DNA of 7,021 nt from an uncultured Granulosicoccaceae bacterium (GCA_937941555.1 CALDHJ010000595.1:1-7021), one strand, 5' to 3'. Shown: positions 1 through 6,416, counted from the stretch's first letter. A program made the numbers and translations. The notes: generated by a model from the sequence alone, not told the origin.

Positions 1-447
1 CGCTTCATGTATGTGCCCTTCGACAACGGCACAACCAACTTTCGCAACACCGTTGAACACTTCCAACACGAAGTCGCTCGTCGCGGCCTCGACGGCGAAG
101 TCGTACTCGATGCACACAGCATCCAGAGCGCCGCCAGCGCACGGGATTTCGCACGCGCCGCTGCCACGTCTGCGAAGCCGCCCGATGCCATCTTCTGTAC
201 CAACGAGGTAACAGCCGTGGCTGTGCTCGAGGGCATGACCGACGGCGGCAAGCGTTGCGGCGACGACTTCGACCTGGTTTGTAAACGCACGACCGAATTG
301 TTGCCAGCGCTCTACCCGCAAATCGACACTGTCACCGAGGATCTATTCGAAGCCGGCCGGCACATTGCCGAACTGCTCCTGTGCCAGCTCAAAGGTGCGC
401 CGGTGTCTGAACTGCAAAAATTGCACGAACCCACGCCCAGCTGGTAG
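1..447 (+). CDS. LacI-family transcriptional regulator, C-terminal part (5' end outside window)
   Basis: The reading frame is open from the first base (Arg-Phe-Met...) to TAG at 445-447. It supplies 148 residues, so the ATG at base 7 is probably internal rather than the true start. What is visible matches the second half of the periplasmic-binding-protein-like effector domain of LacI/GalR repressors. There is a segment predicting a beta strand with DAIFCTNEVTAVAVLEGM (the usual 'D-a-i-f-c-x-N-D-x-x-A-x-G-x-L' region). Near the end comes 'IDTVTEDLFEAGRHIAELLL', the standard C-terminal helix region before the tail. The canonical 'VGFDD' stretch is replaced by 'LVCKRTTELL', a form I recall from a diverged LacI subgroup. 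The DNA-binding headpiece would lie left of the window. Such proteins bind a sugar or related small molecule and release an operator; the effector cannot be told from this fragment. Confidence 0.87.
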   Translation, partial: RFMYVPFDNGTTNFRNTVEHFQHEVARRGLDGEVVLDAHSIQSAASARDFARAAATSAKPPDAIFCTNEVTAVAVLEGMTDGGKRCGDDFDLVCKRTTELLPALYPQIDTVTEDLFEAGRHIAELLLCQLKGAPVSELQKLHEPTPSW

Positions 448-548
448 TCGGACCAGAAGGCTACTCTTTCGAATTTCGACAGAGAGCATTTCGCTCCAGG
501 CCGCTACCCACACCCGACTCACCAGACCATGCTTGCACAGTCGCCAAC

Positions 549-560
549 CCTGTATACAGG
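549..560. promoter_or_regulatory. Perfect 12-base palindrome upstream of the split-barrel gene (possible operator)
   Basis: CCTGTATACAGG is its own reverse complement. It lies in the 158-base gap after the LacI-type gene and 45 bases before the chosen GTG start of the next gene. The core TGTATACA resembles sites bound by FadR-type GntR regulators, but that is inference. No convincing -35/-10 pair was found around it. Confidence 0.35.
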
Positions 561-595
561 TGCTCCCCTTTGCGGCAACCGACGATCGGCATTCC

Positions 596-600
596 GGTGA
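596..600 (+). promoter_or_regulatory. Ribosome binding site supporting the GTG start at 606
   Basis: GGTGA stands five bases before GTG 606. No comparable purine-rich site precedes the alternative in-frame starts TTG 570 or GTG 597, so this site is the reason for choosing GTG 606. Confidence 0.45.
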
Positions 601-605
601 ACAAC

Positions 606-1565
606 GTGACAACAGAGACCCACAGCCACACGACCTGGCACCCGGGCGAGCGCAGCATGCAAGCCATGGCCGGCATGCGCGAGCGCATGGATGTGATTGG
701 TGAACGGGCGCTCCGGGATTTTCTGCCCCAACAGCACCGAGACTTCTACGCGCAACTGCCGTTCATGGTCGCCGGCACGGTCGACACGGCCGACAACCCC
801 TGGGCCACGCTGTTGTTCGGTGAGCCCGGGTTCGTCAGTTCACCCGACGCGGGGCAGCTTACACTGCGCACAGCCACCAACACGCTCGACCCCGCGACTC
901 AACACCTGCGCGCAGACAGCCCCATCGGTTTGTTGGGCATCGAACTGCCAACGCGCCGACGCAACCGGGTCAACGGCAGGCTGACCCACCGAGACGCAAC
1001 AGGCTTTGGCGTCCAGGTCGAACAGACCATGGGCAATTGCCCGAAATACATCCAGAAGCGCGACATCAGCACAACGCCGATGGCCAACCGTCCGTCAGCG
1101 CAAACAGCAGATGTGCTACCCGCCACCGCGCGCTGTGTCAAGAATCTGATCGAGGCATCCGACACGTTTTTCGTCGCATCCTATGCAGACGTCGACGGCC
1201 ATCGCTCAGTAGACGTGTCCCACCGTGGCGGAACACCCGGATTCGTGCAGGTTGCCGTAGACGGCACACTGACTGTGCCCGATTTCACCGGCAACAACTT
1301 TTTCAACACCCTCGGCAACATCACCTTGACTGGAAAGGCGGGCTTGATATTCCCCGACTTTTCAACAAGGCATGTCCTGCAATTGACCGGACGTGCCGCG
1401 CTTGTGTTACCGACCGATCATACCGGGCAATACCCGGGCGCGGAACGCTACTGGCGTCTGCACCCTACGCAGATTCTCCACCGCAAACACGCCATGCCCC
1501 TGACCTGGCAATTGCGCGAAGCCTCTCCGTTTCACCAATCACTCGGGCCTTGGGAACACCGCTGA
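606..1565 (+). CDS. Pyridoxamine 5'-phosphate oxidase-like protein with two split-barrel domains
   Basis: This 319-residue protein belongs to the flavin-binding split-barrel (PNPOx-like) superfamily. After a short helical lead containing 'WHPGER' it has a first barrel at about residues 42-150. That barrel includes 'PWATLLFGEPGFVSSPD', 'LLGIELPTRRRNRVNGR' (residues about 109-125) and 'GNCPKYIQKRD' (143-153), all hallmarks of this family. A second, related barrel at about 176-273 has 'FFVASYADVDGHRSVDVSHRGG' split across its strands, then 'NNFFNTLGNI' and 'GLIFPDF'. In many relatives the barrels are fused to an FAD/2Fe-2S reductase module; here the protein stops after the second barrel. The likely cofactor is FMN or a related flavin and the substrate is unknown. 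True vitamin B6 synthesis is unlikely because PdxH is a shorter single-barrel enzyme. TTG 570 is an alternative start, giving 331 residues; ATG 657 would remove the conserved WHPGE segment. The gene converges with the LysR gene. Confidence 0.85.
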   Translation: MTTETHSHTTWHPGERSMQAMAGMRERMDVIGERALRDFLPQQHRDFYAQLPFMVAGTVDTADNPWATLLFGEPGFVSSPDAGQLTLRTATNTLDPATQHLRADSPIGLLGIELPTRRRNRVNGRLTHRDATGFGVQVEQTMGNCPKYIQKRDISTTPMANRPSAQTADVLPATARCVKNLIEASDTFFVASYADVDGHRSVDVSHRGGTPGFVQVAVDGTLTVPDFTGNNFFNTLGNITLTGKAGLIFPDFSTRHVLQLTGRAALVLPTDHTGQYPGAERYWRLHPTQILHRKHAMPLTWQLREASPFHQSLGPWEHR

Positions 1566-1584
1566 GATCCCGAAGTCTCGTCCG

Positions 1585-1626
1585 GTAGCCGCGCGACGCT
1601 AGCCGCGCTACGGTAGCTGCGCTACG
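1585..1626. repeat. Three tandem copies of a 14-base self-complementary unit
   Basis: The copies are GTAGCCGCGCGACG (1585-1598), CTAGCCGCGCTACG (1599-1612) and GTAGCTGCGCTACG (1613-1626). Adjacent copies differ by two bases. Copy 3 holds a perfect GTAGC-TGC-GCTAC hairpin and copy 2 a TAGC-CGC-GCTA hairpin. The array fills most of the gap between two convergent genes, and the stop codon of the minus-strand LysR gene lies inside copy 3. It could end transcription or stall polymerase from both sides, but there is no T-run. It could also be a member of a dispersed REP-like family. Confidence 0.8.
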
Positions 1627-2515
1627 GCGGATTGATAAAGGGGTTGGCCCGGAACGCGTCGCGTGCCATGGCCACAAACGCACGCACCTTGGCCGACGCC
1701 AATCGGCCCTCCGCGTGCACAATGTGAATCGGCATCGGCTCTGGCTCGAAATCCTGCAACACCGTCTCGACACCGCCGCCGCCCAGGTCCGGTGCAATCT
1801 GGTAAGACAATACACGGGTCAATCCCCAACCCTGCTTCACCGCCGAGATCGCCGCCGGCAGCGAAGACAACACCAGGCGCGCATCAACTGCGAGCCCCCC
1901 GTCCCTGAATGGCCAGGTGACCTTGCCGCGTTGCCAGCCGGCACTGATCAGTCGGTGCTTAGCCAGATCTTCGGGTGACTCCGGCACACCGTATTGCTCT
2001 AAATAGGCCGGGCTGCCGCAGATAATACTGCGCACCGAACCCACCCGTGTTGCCACCAGGTTCGAATCCTCCAGCTCGCCCATCCGAACCGCCAGATCGA
2101 ACCGTTCTTCCACAAGGTTGACAACGTGGTCAGCAAAAACCGCTTCCACCTGCGCGGCGGGGTAGCGATCCAGAAATTCGAGCAGCAACGGGACGACGTA
2201 GTGCTGGCCGAACAGATTGGGTGCAGTCAGGCGCAGCATCCCCTGCGGTTCAAGGTGCGCGCCGCGCACGGAATCCGTTGCGCTTTTGTAGCGCGCGAGC
2301 ACATCGCGTGCATCGAAGAGAAAGTGCTGTCCGTCATCCGTCAGCGTAAGTGCTCGAGTCGTGCGGTGAAACAGCAGAACACCGAGTTCGGCCTCGAGCT
2401 CACCGAGCACGCGTGTAACAGACGGGGCACTGATCGACATCGCCCGCGCCGCCGCGGCAAGGCTGCCCCCGTCTGCAACCGCAACAAACACTTCCAGAGC
2501 TCTCAAACGGTCCAT
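1622..2515 (-). CDS. LysR-family transcriptional regulator
   Basis: This 297-residue protein has the usual LysR length and layout. The N-terminal winged helix-turn-helix starts MDRLRALEVFVAVADGGSLA, with the helix-turn-helix at about residues 18-37 ('SLAAAARAMSISAPSVTRVLGELE') and the typical 'LFHRTTRALTLTDDG' wing at about 48-62. A linker helix leads to the substrate-binding domain at about 88-290, with 'GMLRLTAPNLFGQHYVVPLL' and 'ERFDLAVRMGELEDSNLVATRVG', wording typical of the CrgA/AaeR-like subgroup. ATG 2515 is preceded only by a weak GGATG-type ribosome site. LysR proteins usually control a divergently transcribed neighbour; here the gene upstream on the same strand is the DUF1772-like one, 150 bases away, and no divergent partner abuts the start. 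Its targets are therefore unclear. The dehydrogenase, the membrane gene or the LysR gene itself are possibilities. The stop codon sits inside the tandem repeat. Confidence 0.93.
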   Translation of the reverse strand: MDRLRALEVFVAVADGGSLAAAARAMSISAPSVTRVLGELEAELGVLLFHRTTRALTLTDDGQHFLFDARDVLARYKSATDSVRGAHLEPQGMLRLTAPNLFGQHYVVPLLLEFLDRYPAAQVEAVFADHVVNLVEERFDLAVRMGELEDSNLVATRVGSVRSIICGSPAYLEQYGVPESPEDLAKHRLISAGWQRGKVTWPFRDGGLAVDARLVLSSLPAAISAVKQGWGLTRVLSYQIAPDLGGGGVETVLQDFEPEPMPIHIVHAEGRLASAKVRAFVAMARDAFRANPFINPP

Positions 2516-2665
2516 GCGGTCACATCCATGTCATCATTCTGGCCGGTTCAGGAAGTCCCACAACCGAACGCCACACCGCGAGACCACGCCACTCTAGCGT
2601 GTCTGCACAACGCGCGCACCGCCTCCCGAAGCAGCAGCCCCACTTCAACGCTGAGCGCCCGAGGT

Positions 2666-3097
2666 TCACATCCAGGCCACGACCGCCAAGGCGAACGCAA
2701 GCAGAGTCGCGACCGTGCGCACCCAGTGCCACGCCGCCCAGCGCGCCAATTCGAATGGCAGGGACGACCCGTCGAGGCTGCCGTCGGCAAACGACGCATT
2801 GGCCCGCTTGAAGTAGAGAAAAAACGTGGTGAGTGCAAACACACACAGCAGGGCCGCCGCGTTGCGGGCCCCGCTTGCGAGTCCATCCAGTGCAGCCGAC
2901 ACCACTGACAGCCAGACCGCCGCGTTGGTCAGCGGGAAAAAATAGCGGAACAAGCGCGGGCCAACCTCAACATGACGGCCGAAAAACTCATCCGATGACA
3001 ACGAGCGCCAGAACGGCACGAGCAACGCGCCCTCCATCAAGAGACTCCCAGCATAGAGCCCCAGGGCAATCGTTGCCAAAGCGTGAACCCAATCCAC
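2666..3097 (-). CDS. Small four-helix membrane protein, DUF1772 (anthrone-oxygenase-like) family
   Basis: The gene encodes 143 residues from GTG 3097, chosen because GGGAG stands six bases upstream. The frame remains open to 3334, but that extension is Arg/Cys/Ser-rich and would run into the oppositely oriented dehydrogenase gene. Four hydrophobic helices are visible at about residues 5-27, 53-72, 78-97 and 125-142. The middle part has 'VPFWRSL', 'RYFFPLTNAAVW' and 'YFKRAN'. The last part has 'ARWAAWHWVRTVATLLAF', similar to the W...R pattern near the end of DUF1772 proteins. These are inner-membrane proteins of mostly unknown role. A few relatives are linked to anthrone oxidation, but nothing here shows that activity. 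The gene is divergent from the acyl-CoA dehydrogenase and upstream of the LysR gene, so shared regulation is plausible. The family assignment is moderately sure and the coding call is good. Confidence 0.72.
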   Translation of the reverse strand: MDWVHALATIALGLYAGSLLMEGALLVPFWRSLSSDEFFGRHVEVGPRLFRYFFPLTNAAVWLSVVSAALDGLASGARNAAALLCVFALTTFFLYFKRANASFADGSLDGSSLPFELARWAAWHWVRTVATLLAFALAVVAWM

Positions 3098-3103
3098 CCC
3101 GCT

Positions 3104-3108
3104 CTCCC
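3104..3108 (-). promoter_or_regulatory. Ribosome binding site fixing the GTG start of the DUF1772-like gene
   Basis: Read on the minus strand, GGGAG is followed by six bases (AGCGGG) and then GTG 3097. It is the best start signal in the whole frame. Confidence 0.6.
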
Positions 3109-3128
3109 GTCCACCTGCATGGCTCAGG

Positions 3129-3144
3129 GCGCAGTGTACTGCGC
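3129..3144. promoter_or_regulatory. 16-base inverted repeat in the divergent promoter region (probable operator)
   Basis: GCGCAGT-GT-ACTGCGC has two perfect 7-base arms with a 2-base centre. It lies 32 bases before the DUF1772-like start and 80 bases before the dehydrogenase start. It overlaps the candidate minus-strand -10 element TACACT, the arrangement expected for a repressor site. The binding protein is unknown; the nearby LysR product is one candidate, although classical LysR sites carry T-N11-A spacing, which is not seen here. Confidence 0.5.
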
Positions 3145-3162
3145 ACGCGACGGTCCTGCCAT
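3133..3162 (-). promoter_or_regulatory. Candidate sigma-70-type promoter for the DUF1772-like gene
   Basis: On the minus strand, ATGGCA (3162-3157; four of six matches to TTGACA) and TACACT (3138-3133; four of six matches to TATAAT) are separated by 18 bases. Initiation near 3126 would leave a leader of about 29 bases with the GGGAG site well placed. The match is modest and the region is GC-rich, so chance is possible. Confidence 0.35.
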
Positions 3163-3183
3163 GGCCGCTGCAGCCCGCTCCGA

Positions 3184-3204
3184 AAACCGTCAGAATGGCG
3201 GTTT
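3184..3204 (+). promoter_or_regulatory. Hairpin or operator in the leader of the dehydrogenase gene
   Basis: AAACCGTCA and TGGCGGTTT pair over nine positions (eight Watson-Crick, one T-G) around a GAA loop. The 3' end lies 20 bases before ATG 3225. Viewed as DNA, AAACCG-N9-CGGTTT is a perfect spaced inverted repeat of the kind used by dimeric repressors. Viewed as RNA, it is a compact stem with an A-rich 5' flank and only three T residues at its end, so it is a weak terminator or attenuator at best. Confidence 0.45.
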
Positions 3205-3224
3205 GACTGGCGCAACGGCACCCC

Positions 3225-5012
3225 ATGGACTTCATCCCACGACGTGAACTCGACTTCCTGCTCAACGACTGGTTGCAGGTTGGCGAGCTGACCCGACGGG
3301 AGGCGTACACGGAGCACTCGGTCGACACCTTCACCGCCGTGCTCGACCTCGCAGCCGATCTCGCGCGCGACCACTTCGCACCACACTACAAGACTGCCGA
3401 TGCCAACGAGCCAACGTTCGCAGACGGCCGTGTGACCTTGATCCCCGAGATCAGCGACGCGCTCTCCGCCTACGCCGATGCCGGATTCTTCGCCGGCGCC
3501 TTTCCCGAATCGGTCGGTGGCTTGCAACTGCCCTACTGCGTTGCGACGGCCGCGTTTGCGCATTTCTGTGCTGCCAATATCGCCACCGCCGCTTACCCGA
3601 TGCTCACGGGCGGCAACGCGCGGCTACTGCTCGAGTGCGCAAACCCGGCGCAGATCGACGCCTGGGCCAAGCCGCAAATCGAGGGCCGGTATTTCGGCAC
3701 CATGTGCTTGTCCGAACCGCACGCCGGTTCGTCGCTTGCCGACATCCGCACCCGAGCAACGCCAGATGGCAGCGATGCGCTAGGCGCACGCTACCGCGTG
3801 CAGGGCAACAAGATGTGGATTTCCGGTGGCGACCAGGAGATCAGCGAAAACATCGTGCACCTGGTACTGGCCAAGTCCCCGGATGCCAAGGGCGATCAAC
3901 AGCCCGGGATCAAGGGCATCTCCCTGTTTGCGGTGCCAAAGTGGCTGCCAGACGGCAGCCGCAACGATGTTGCGGTCGCAGGTCTCAACCACAAGATGGG
4001 CTACCGCGGCACGGTCAATTGCCTGCTGAATTTTGGCGAAGGCGACGGCGCCATCGGTTGGCGCATTGGCGAGATTGGCGACGGCTTGCCGAACATGTTT
4101 CGCATGATGAACGAAGCCCGCACCATGGTCGGACTCGGCGCCGCGACTCTGGCATATCGCGGCTATGCCCAATCGCTCGACTACGCCCGCAACCGCCCAC
4201 AGGGCCGCACCCCGGACACCGCACGCGACCCGGCATCGCCGATGACCCCCATCGTCGAACACGCCGACGTCAAACGCATGTTGATGGCGCAGAAGGCCAT
4301 CGCCGAAGGCGCACTCGCACTCGTGCTCTACTCCGCGAAGCTCGTCGACGAAGTCAAAACCGCGCCCAGCGACAGTGAACGTGTAGAGGCCGAGCAACTG
4401 CTAAGCCTCCTGACCCCGATCACCAAGAGCTGGCCGTCGGAATTCGGGCTGGTCGCCAACGAGCACGCGATTCAGATTCACGGCGGCTACGGCTACACCC
4501 GCGAGTACGATGTCGAGCAGATCTACCGCGACAACCGCCTCAACCCGATCCACGAAGGCACGCACGGCATCCAGGGCATGGACCTGCTCGGGCGCAAGCT
4601 GCTCGGCGACAAGGGCGCAGCCCTCGCGATTCTGATGGCGCGCATGCAAGACACCCTGAACGCTGCCCGACCCCATCCCGAGCTCGCTGGCTGCGCGCAA
4701 TCGCTCGTGCTCGCCCTCGTGCAGGCACAGGAGGCCATGGCGGCGCTGAGCGAAAACGCCGAACCGGCCGCCCTCATGGATAACGCCAGCCTTGCGTTAT
4801 CGGCGTTCGGGCACATCGTCGTCGCCTGGCTGTGGCTCGACCAAGCCGTAGCGGCGATGGCGTTGCCGGATGAGAATCAGGCCCAACGGGCTGCCAAGCT
4901 CGCGACCTGCCGATATTTCTGTGAAACCGAGTTGCCGAAAGTCGCGCACCCCTTGCAGCTTGTCGGGTCAGCCAACGACGCCGCCTCGCGCGTACCGAGC
5001 GAGCTGTTCTGA
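3225..5012 (+). CDS. Acyl-CoA dehydrogenase with C-terminal extension (DmdC/AcdA-type long form)
   Basis: The 595-residue product is longer than the usual 380-400 of acyl-CoA dehydrogenases. The extra length fits the subfamily with the C-terminal acetyl-CoA-dehydrogenase-like domain (about residues 460-595). It should be a cytosolic flavoenzyme that adds a 2,3 double bond to an acyl-CoA and passes electrons to ETF. Visible landmarks are 'LSEPHAGSSLADI' (162-174, substrate and FAD contacts), 'KMWISGG' (196-202, FAD binding), 'KMGYRGT' (257-263), 'MMNEARTMVG', 'HGGYGYTREY' (419-428) and 'YRDNRLNPIHEGT'. In the last, Glu444 aligns with the catalytic base of medium-chain acyl-CoA dehydrogenase. 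The start MDFIPRRELDFLL fits the family N-terminus, although the ribosome site is poor. The substrate is uncertain: 3-methylthiopropionyl-CoA (DmdC) and ordinary or branched acyl-CoAs are all possible. TauE/SafE follows 57 bases downstream on the same strand, probably co-transcribed. Confidence 0.93.
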   Translation: MDFIPRRELDFLLNDWLQVGELTRREAYTEHSVDTFTAVLDLAADLARDHFAPHYKTADANEPTFADGRVTLIPEISDALSAYADAGFFAGAFPESVGGLQLPYCVATAAFAHFCAANIATAAYPMLTGGNARLLLECANPAQIDAWAKPQIEGRYFGTMCLSEPHAGSSLADIRTRATPDGSDALGARYRVQGNKMWISGGDQEISENIVHLVLAKSPDAKGDQQPGIKGISLFAVPKWLPDGSRNDVAVAGLNHKMGYRGTVNCLLNFGEGDGAIGWRIGEIGDGLPNMFRMMNEARTMVGLGAATLAYRGYAQSLDYARNRPQGRTPDTARDPASPMTPIVEHADVKRMLMAQKAIAEGALALVLYSAKLVDEVKTAPSDSERVEAEQLLSLLTPITKSWPSEFGLVANEHAIQIHGGYGYTREYDVEQIYRDNRLNPIHEGTHGIQGMDLLGRKLLGDKGAALAILMARMQDTLNAARPHPELAGCAQSLVLALVQAQEAMAALSENAEPAALMDNASLALSAFGHIVVAWLWLDQAVAAMALPDENQAQRAAKLATCRYFCETELPKVAHPLQLVGSANDAASRVPSELF

Positions 5013-5069
5013 TCCGGCACATCGCCACCAGACCAATCCTCTCTGAACCACCCTGACCAACAGGACACC

Positions 5070-5840
5070 ATGCCAACACTCGACATTCTGCTCGACTCCC
5101 CCGGCCTGCTCGCACTGACGCTCTTCGCCGCGCTCCTGGTCGGTTTGTCGAAAGGGGGATTGCCGGCGGTCGCGATGCTGAGCGTGCCGCTCTTGTCATT
5201 GACCATGTCGCCACTGGCGGCGGCAATACTGTTGCTGCCGATCTACATCCTGTCAGACGCGATCAGCGTCTGGCTCTACCGGCGCGAATTCAGCGCCACC
5301 AATATCAGAATACTGATACCCGCCGGGCTGCTCGGTGTGCTGATCGGTTGGGCCACGGCCACTGTCGTCTCGGACCGCGTGGTCGCGCTGATGATCGGGT
5401 TGATGGGCATCAGCTTCTGCCTCTACACCTGGTTCTTCAAGAACGCGAACGCCGACGCCCGGCCCGCGACCGTCGGTCGCGGGCTGTTCTGGGGCGCGCT
5501 CTCCGGGTTCACGAGTTTTGTCTCACACGCCGGCGCACCGCCCTTTCAAATCTACGTGCTGCCGCAAAAACTGCCCAAGATGGTCTTCGCCGGCACCACC
5601 ACCATCGTCTTTGCCGCAATCAACCTCGCCAAACTCGGCCCCTACTGGTCGATCACGCCCTACACCGAAGATACCCTGCGCATCGCACTGATGCTGCTGC
5701 CAGCAGCCGCCATCGGCACGGTCGCCGGCAAGATGCTAATTCAACGCCTGTCGGAAAAGTGGTTTTTTCTCGCAGTGCAAATTGCGCTCTTCGCCATCTC
5801 CTGCAAGCTTGTTGTCGACGCCGTTCTGGCAACGGATTGA
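5070..5840 (+). CDS. TauE/SafE (TSUP) family membrane anion exporter
   Basis: This 256-residue, very hydrophobic protein has about seven or eight membrane helices (roughly 12-32, 35-62, 80-100, 104-122, 138-155, 170-190, 203-223 and 231-250). That matches the two-repeat layout of TSUP transporters. Family signatures are 'GLSKGG' at 25-30 in the first half and 'SFVSHAGAPPFQIYVLPQ' at about 149-166 in the second. ATG 5070 has AGGA at 5062-5065 just upstream. Characterised relatives move sulfite, sulfoacetate or other organic sulfur or carboxylate anions across the inner membrane; the substrate here is not readable from sequence. Its place behind the acyl-CoA dehydrogenase suggests export of an anion released during catabolism, but TSUP genes occur in many contexts. 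No terminator was found between it and the dehydrogenase. Confidence 0.9.
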   Translation: MPTLDILLDSPGLLALTLFAALLVGLSKGGLPAVAMLSVPLLSLTMSPLAAAILLLPIYILSDAISVWLYRREFSATNIRILIPAGLLGVLIGWATATVVSDRVVALMIGLMGISFCLYTWFFKNANADARPATVGRGLFWGALSGFTSFVSHAGAPPFQIYVLPQKLPKMVFAGTTTIVFAAINLAKLGPYWSITPYTEDTLRIALMLLPAAAIGTVAGKMLIQRLSEKWFFLAVQIALFAISCKLVVDAVLATD

Positions 5841-5857
5841 GCACGACACCCACACAT

Positions 5858-5918
5858 TTTGTACAAACCTGCACCAGTGTTGATCGCACTACGCGCGCAG
5901 CAAGTGTTCACTTATAGT
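5858..5918 (+). promoter_or_regulatory. Cluster of inverted repeats and a candidate -10 upstream of the orphan membrane gene
   Basis: This AT-richer stretch contains the perfect palindrome TTTGTACAAA (5858-5867) and AAGTG-TT-CACTT (5902-5913). Overlapping the latter is CACT-TAT-AGTG (5909-5919). AGTGTT occurs at 5876-5881, with CACT following at 5887-5890, and again at 5903-5908. TATAGT (5913-5918) matches five of six bases of the sigma-70 -10 consensus and would start transcription near 5925, but there is no good -35. A regulated promoter with overlapping dimer sites is the simplest reading. Confidence 0.4.
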
Positions 5919-5942
5919 GCGTCTGTATTTACGACACTAAAT

Positions 5943-5949
5943 AAGGTGA
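5943..5949 (+). promoter_or_regulatory. Ribosome binding site deciding the ATG start at 5955
   Basis: AAGGTGA, five bases before ATG 5955, is the strongest ribosome site in the window. It rules out the in-frame upstream TTG at 5859 as the preferred start. Confidence 0.75.
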
Positions 5950-5954
5950 AAACA

Positions 5955-6416
5955 ATGAATTCGACGGACATCGACAGGGCTTGGCGATACCATGACGCGG
6001 CTGATCAATTGCTCAATGGGCGCATTCAATCATTCATGATCGCTCAGGCGTTCCTAATCGTGGGATATGCCCAGCTACTGACTGCACAAGACTTCGAAAC
6101 TCGCATGATATTGAAAATTGCGCTGCTCTCTATCGCCGTCCTTGCAATTTTTCTGACACTTGTCATGAAAGCCCTCTCAGCGCAGCTGTCACGTGGCATT
6201 CGAGAACTTAAACGGTTGCATCTGCTGCACGAAACAGAGGGCGACAGTATCTACAAAGTCTACTTCTCGGCCGTCAGAGGCGATGGAGTCGATCCTACGC
6301 TCGATGGATTCGCAAGAGGATGGACTCGGACAATGCCCATGTGTTTTCTGATTTTCTGGATAATCGCAATTGCATATGCATTGATTTCCCTGATTCCATC
6401 CCTTGTCGAGGGATAG
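5955..6416 (+). CDS. Hypothetical membrane protein with three predicted helices, in AT-rich DNA
   Basis: I do not recognise this 153-residue protein. It begins with a soluble amphipathic stretch ('DRAWRYHDAADQLLNGRIQ', residues 7-25). Two hydrophobic helices follow directly at about 26-43 and 51-71. A charged cytosolic-type segment ('SRGIRELKRLHLLHETEGD') and a conserved-looking region 'FSAVRGDGVDPTLDGFARGW' come next. A third helix runs at about 128-150. There is no signal-peptide cleavage site and no obvious enzyme motif. By hand count, three 60-base lines within or largely within the gene (starting 6061, 6121 and 6361) have 26, 30 and 27 G+C (43-50%). A line in the next gene (6661) has 42 (70%). 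Codons ending in A or T are common. Together with its own promoter region this suggests separate acquisition. It is convergent with the hydrolase gene and has no functional partner in the window. Confidence 0.75.
   Translation: MNSTDIDRAWRYHDAADQLLNGRIQSFMIAQAFLIVGYAQLLTAQDFETRMILKIALLSIAVLAIFLTLVMKALSAQLSRGIRELKRLHLLHETEGDSIYKVYFSAVRGDGVDPTLDGFARGWTRTMPMCFLIFWIIAIAYALISLIPSLVEG

Noticed and set aside
533..558. TTGCAC / TATACA as a promoter for the split-barrel gene
   Set aside because: The spacing is 14 bases, too short for a normal sigma-70 promoter, and the -10 lies within the palindrome.
2585..2601. CACGC-N7-GCGTG inverted repeat between the DUF1772-like gene and the LysR gene
   Set aside because: The arms are only five bases with no T-run and no promoter nearby. 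This 150-base gap otherwise shows nothing I can support.
2126..2908. Plus-strand open frame of 260 codons opposite the LysR gene and the following gap
   Set aside because: It lies antisense to a clear LysR gene. Its product is Arg/Gln/His-rich and low in hydrophobic structure, typical of a shadow frame in GC-rich DNA.
3203..3208. TTGACT as a -35 element for the dehydrogenase gene
   Set aside because: A matching -10 would fall at or inside the start codon region, where none is seen.
3635..4378. Plus-strand 247-codon frame inside the acyl-CoA dehydrogenase gene
   Set aside because: It is fully contained in the dehydrogenase gene in another frame, very Arg-rich, with no recognisable domain.
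3780..4397. Minus-strand 205-codon frame antisense to the dehydrogenase gene
   Set aside because: It is a shadow of the strongly supported coding frame on the other strand, with no ribosome site or family features.
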